Assembly (NCBI GenBank): GCA_934359255.1
Contig: CAKRLG010000003.1
Coordinates: forward strand, 1 to 64,000
DNA from: an uncultured Ruminococcus sp.
GTDB lineage: Bacteria; Bacillota; Clostridia; Lachnospirales; Lachnospiraceae
Direction of reading: 5' to 3'
DNA length: 64,000 bases
Below the pieces are notes generated by a model, which worked only from the letters and a program-made list of their open reading frames with translations, ran no database searches and was not told the origin of the DNA. Shown here piece by piece: positions 63,935 to 64,000 of this stretch. Every line of letters begins with the position of its first letter. Position 1 is the stretch's first letter. Both the position numbers and the translations under genes were made by a program.

Positions 63935-64000
63935 CTCTTATTCAGAGTGATGGAGATACATAGGATCTGTGAAGTCACGGCAACCCCGGATACGGAAGGT
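63935..64000 (+). ncRNA. SAM-I riboswitch (S-box), truncated by window edge
   Basis: CTTATTCAGAGTGATGGAGA, then TGTGAAGTCACGGCAACC match the conserved 5' half of the SAM-I aptamer (CTTATC-AGAG-GGTGGAGGGA ... TGAAGCC-GGCAACC). P1 closing strand and expression platform lie outside, upstream of an unseen methionine or sulfur gene. Confidence 0.85.

Overview
The window looks like chromosome from an anaerobic, low-to-mid GC Firmicute of the Lachnospiraceae (Blautia/Ruminococcus/Dorea-like; genus not certain). Supporting this are a rubredoxin-fused flavodiiron protein, an electron-bifurcating type EtfAB plus lactate dehydrogenase set, the GlgC/GlgD pair, a T-box in front of ileS, strong AGGAGG ribosome sites and many Rho-independent terminators. 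I see no rRNA, tRNA or CRISPR array.

Layout. 1-145 is the right end of an IS200/IS605-type element whose transposition site rewrote the C terminus of a membrane-anchored endonuclease/exonuclease/phosphatase gene. 1374-3949 is a divergent pair: flavodiiron protein and Crp/Fnr regulator, with a TGTTGC-N4-GCAACA palindrome between them. 4035-15948 is a signalling island: two zinc-ribbon/transmembrane Ser/Thr kinases, three FHA proteins, a PP2C phosphatase, an HTH protein and a transmembrane subtilase whose cytoplasmic N terminus looks like a dead kinase N-lobe. Its two divergent intergenic regions carry the same arrangement of TGTCACA half-sites, so four transcription units appear to be co-regulated. 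16033-16812 is a three-gene small-protein cassette (last member DUF4160-like) bounded by a 26-bp direct repeat. 17091-19265 holds a duplicated tetR locus; one copy is truncated and joined to a fragment of a crp-family gene.

19262-24147 is an operon of tetR, hypB, a large FeS/FAD oxidoreductase, hypA and a DUF5692-like membrane protein, with no hydrogenase in view. 24410-34510 is a sulfur operon: SsuABC/TauABC-like transporter, thioredoxin, arylsulfotransferase-like protein, thioredoxin reductase-like protein, MetY, siroheme sulfite reductase, TusA-like protein, second thioredoxin, ThiS-like carrier ending in GGGC, MoeB/ThiF E1 and JAMM protease. This matches the logic of protein-thiocarboxylate-dependent homocysteine synthesis (HcyS/HcyF/HcyD of Wolinella), here coupled to uptake of an organosulfur compound.

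34511-35629 is a repeat-rich gap followed by recQ, then a two-component system, a DEDD exonuclease, a VOC protein, the EtfB/EtfA/FAD-dehydrogenase operon with a YkvI-like transporter, a D-Ala-D-Ala carboxypeptidase, a GH3 beta-glucosidase, T-box-controlled ileS, glycogen phosphorylase, a 745-bp gap with three very long hairpins, a second two-component system, glgC-glgD, and a MATE transporter. The window ends inside a SAM-I riboswitch whose gene lies beyond the edge. The main undescribed candidates are the kinase/FHA/PP2C/subtilase island and the long-hairpin element family (35237-35427, 56708-56888, 56982-57162), whose outer stems differ in sequence between copies but stay complementary.
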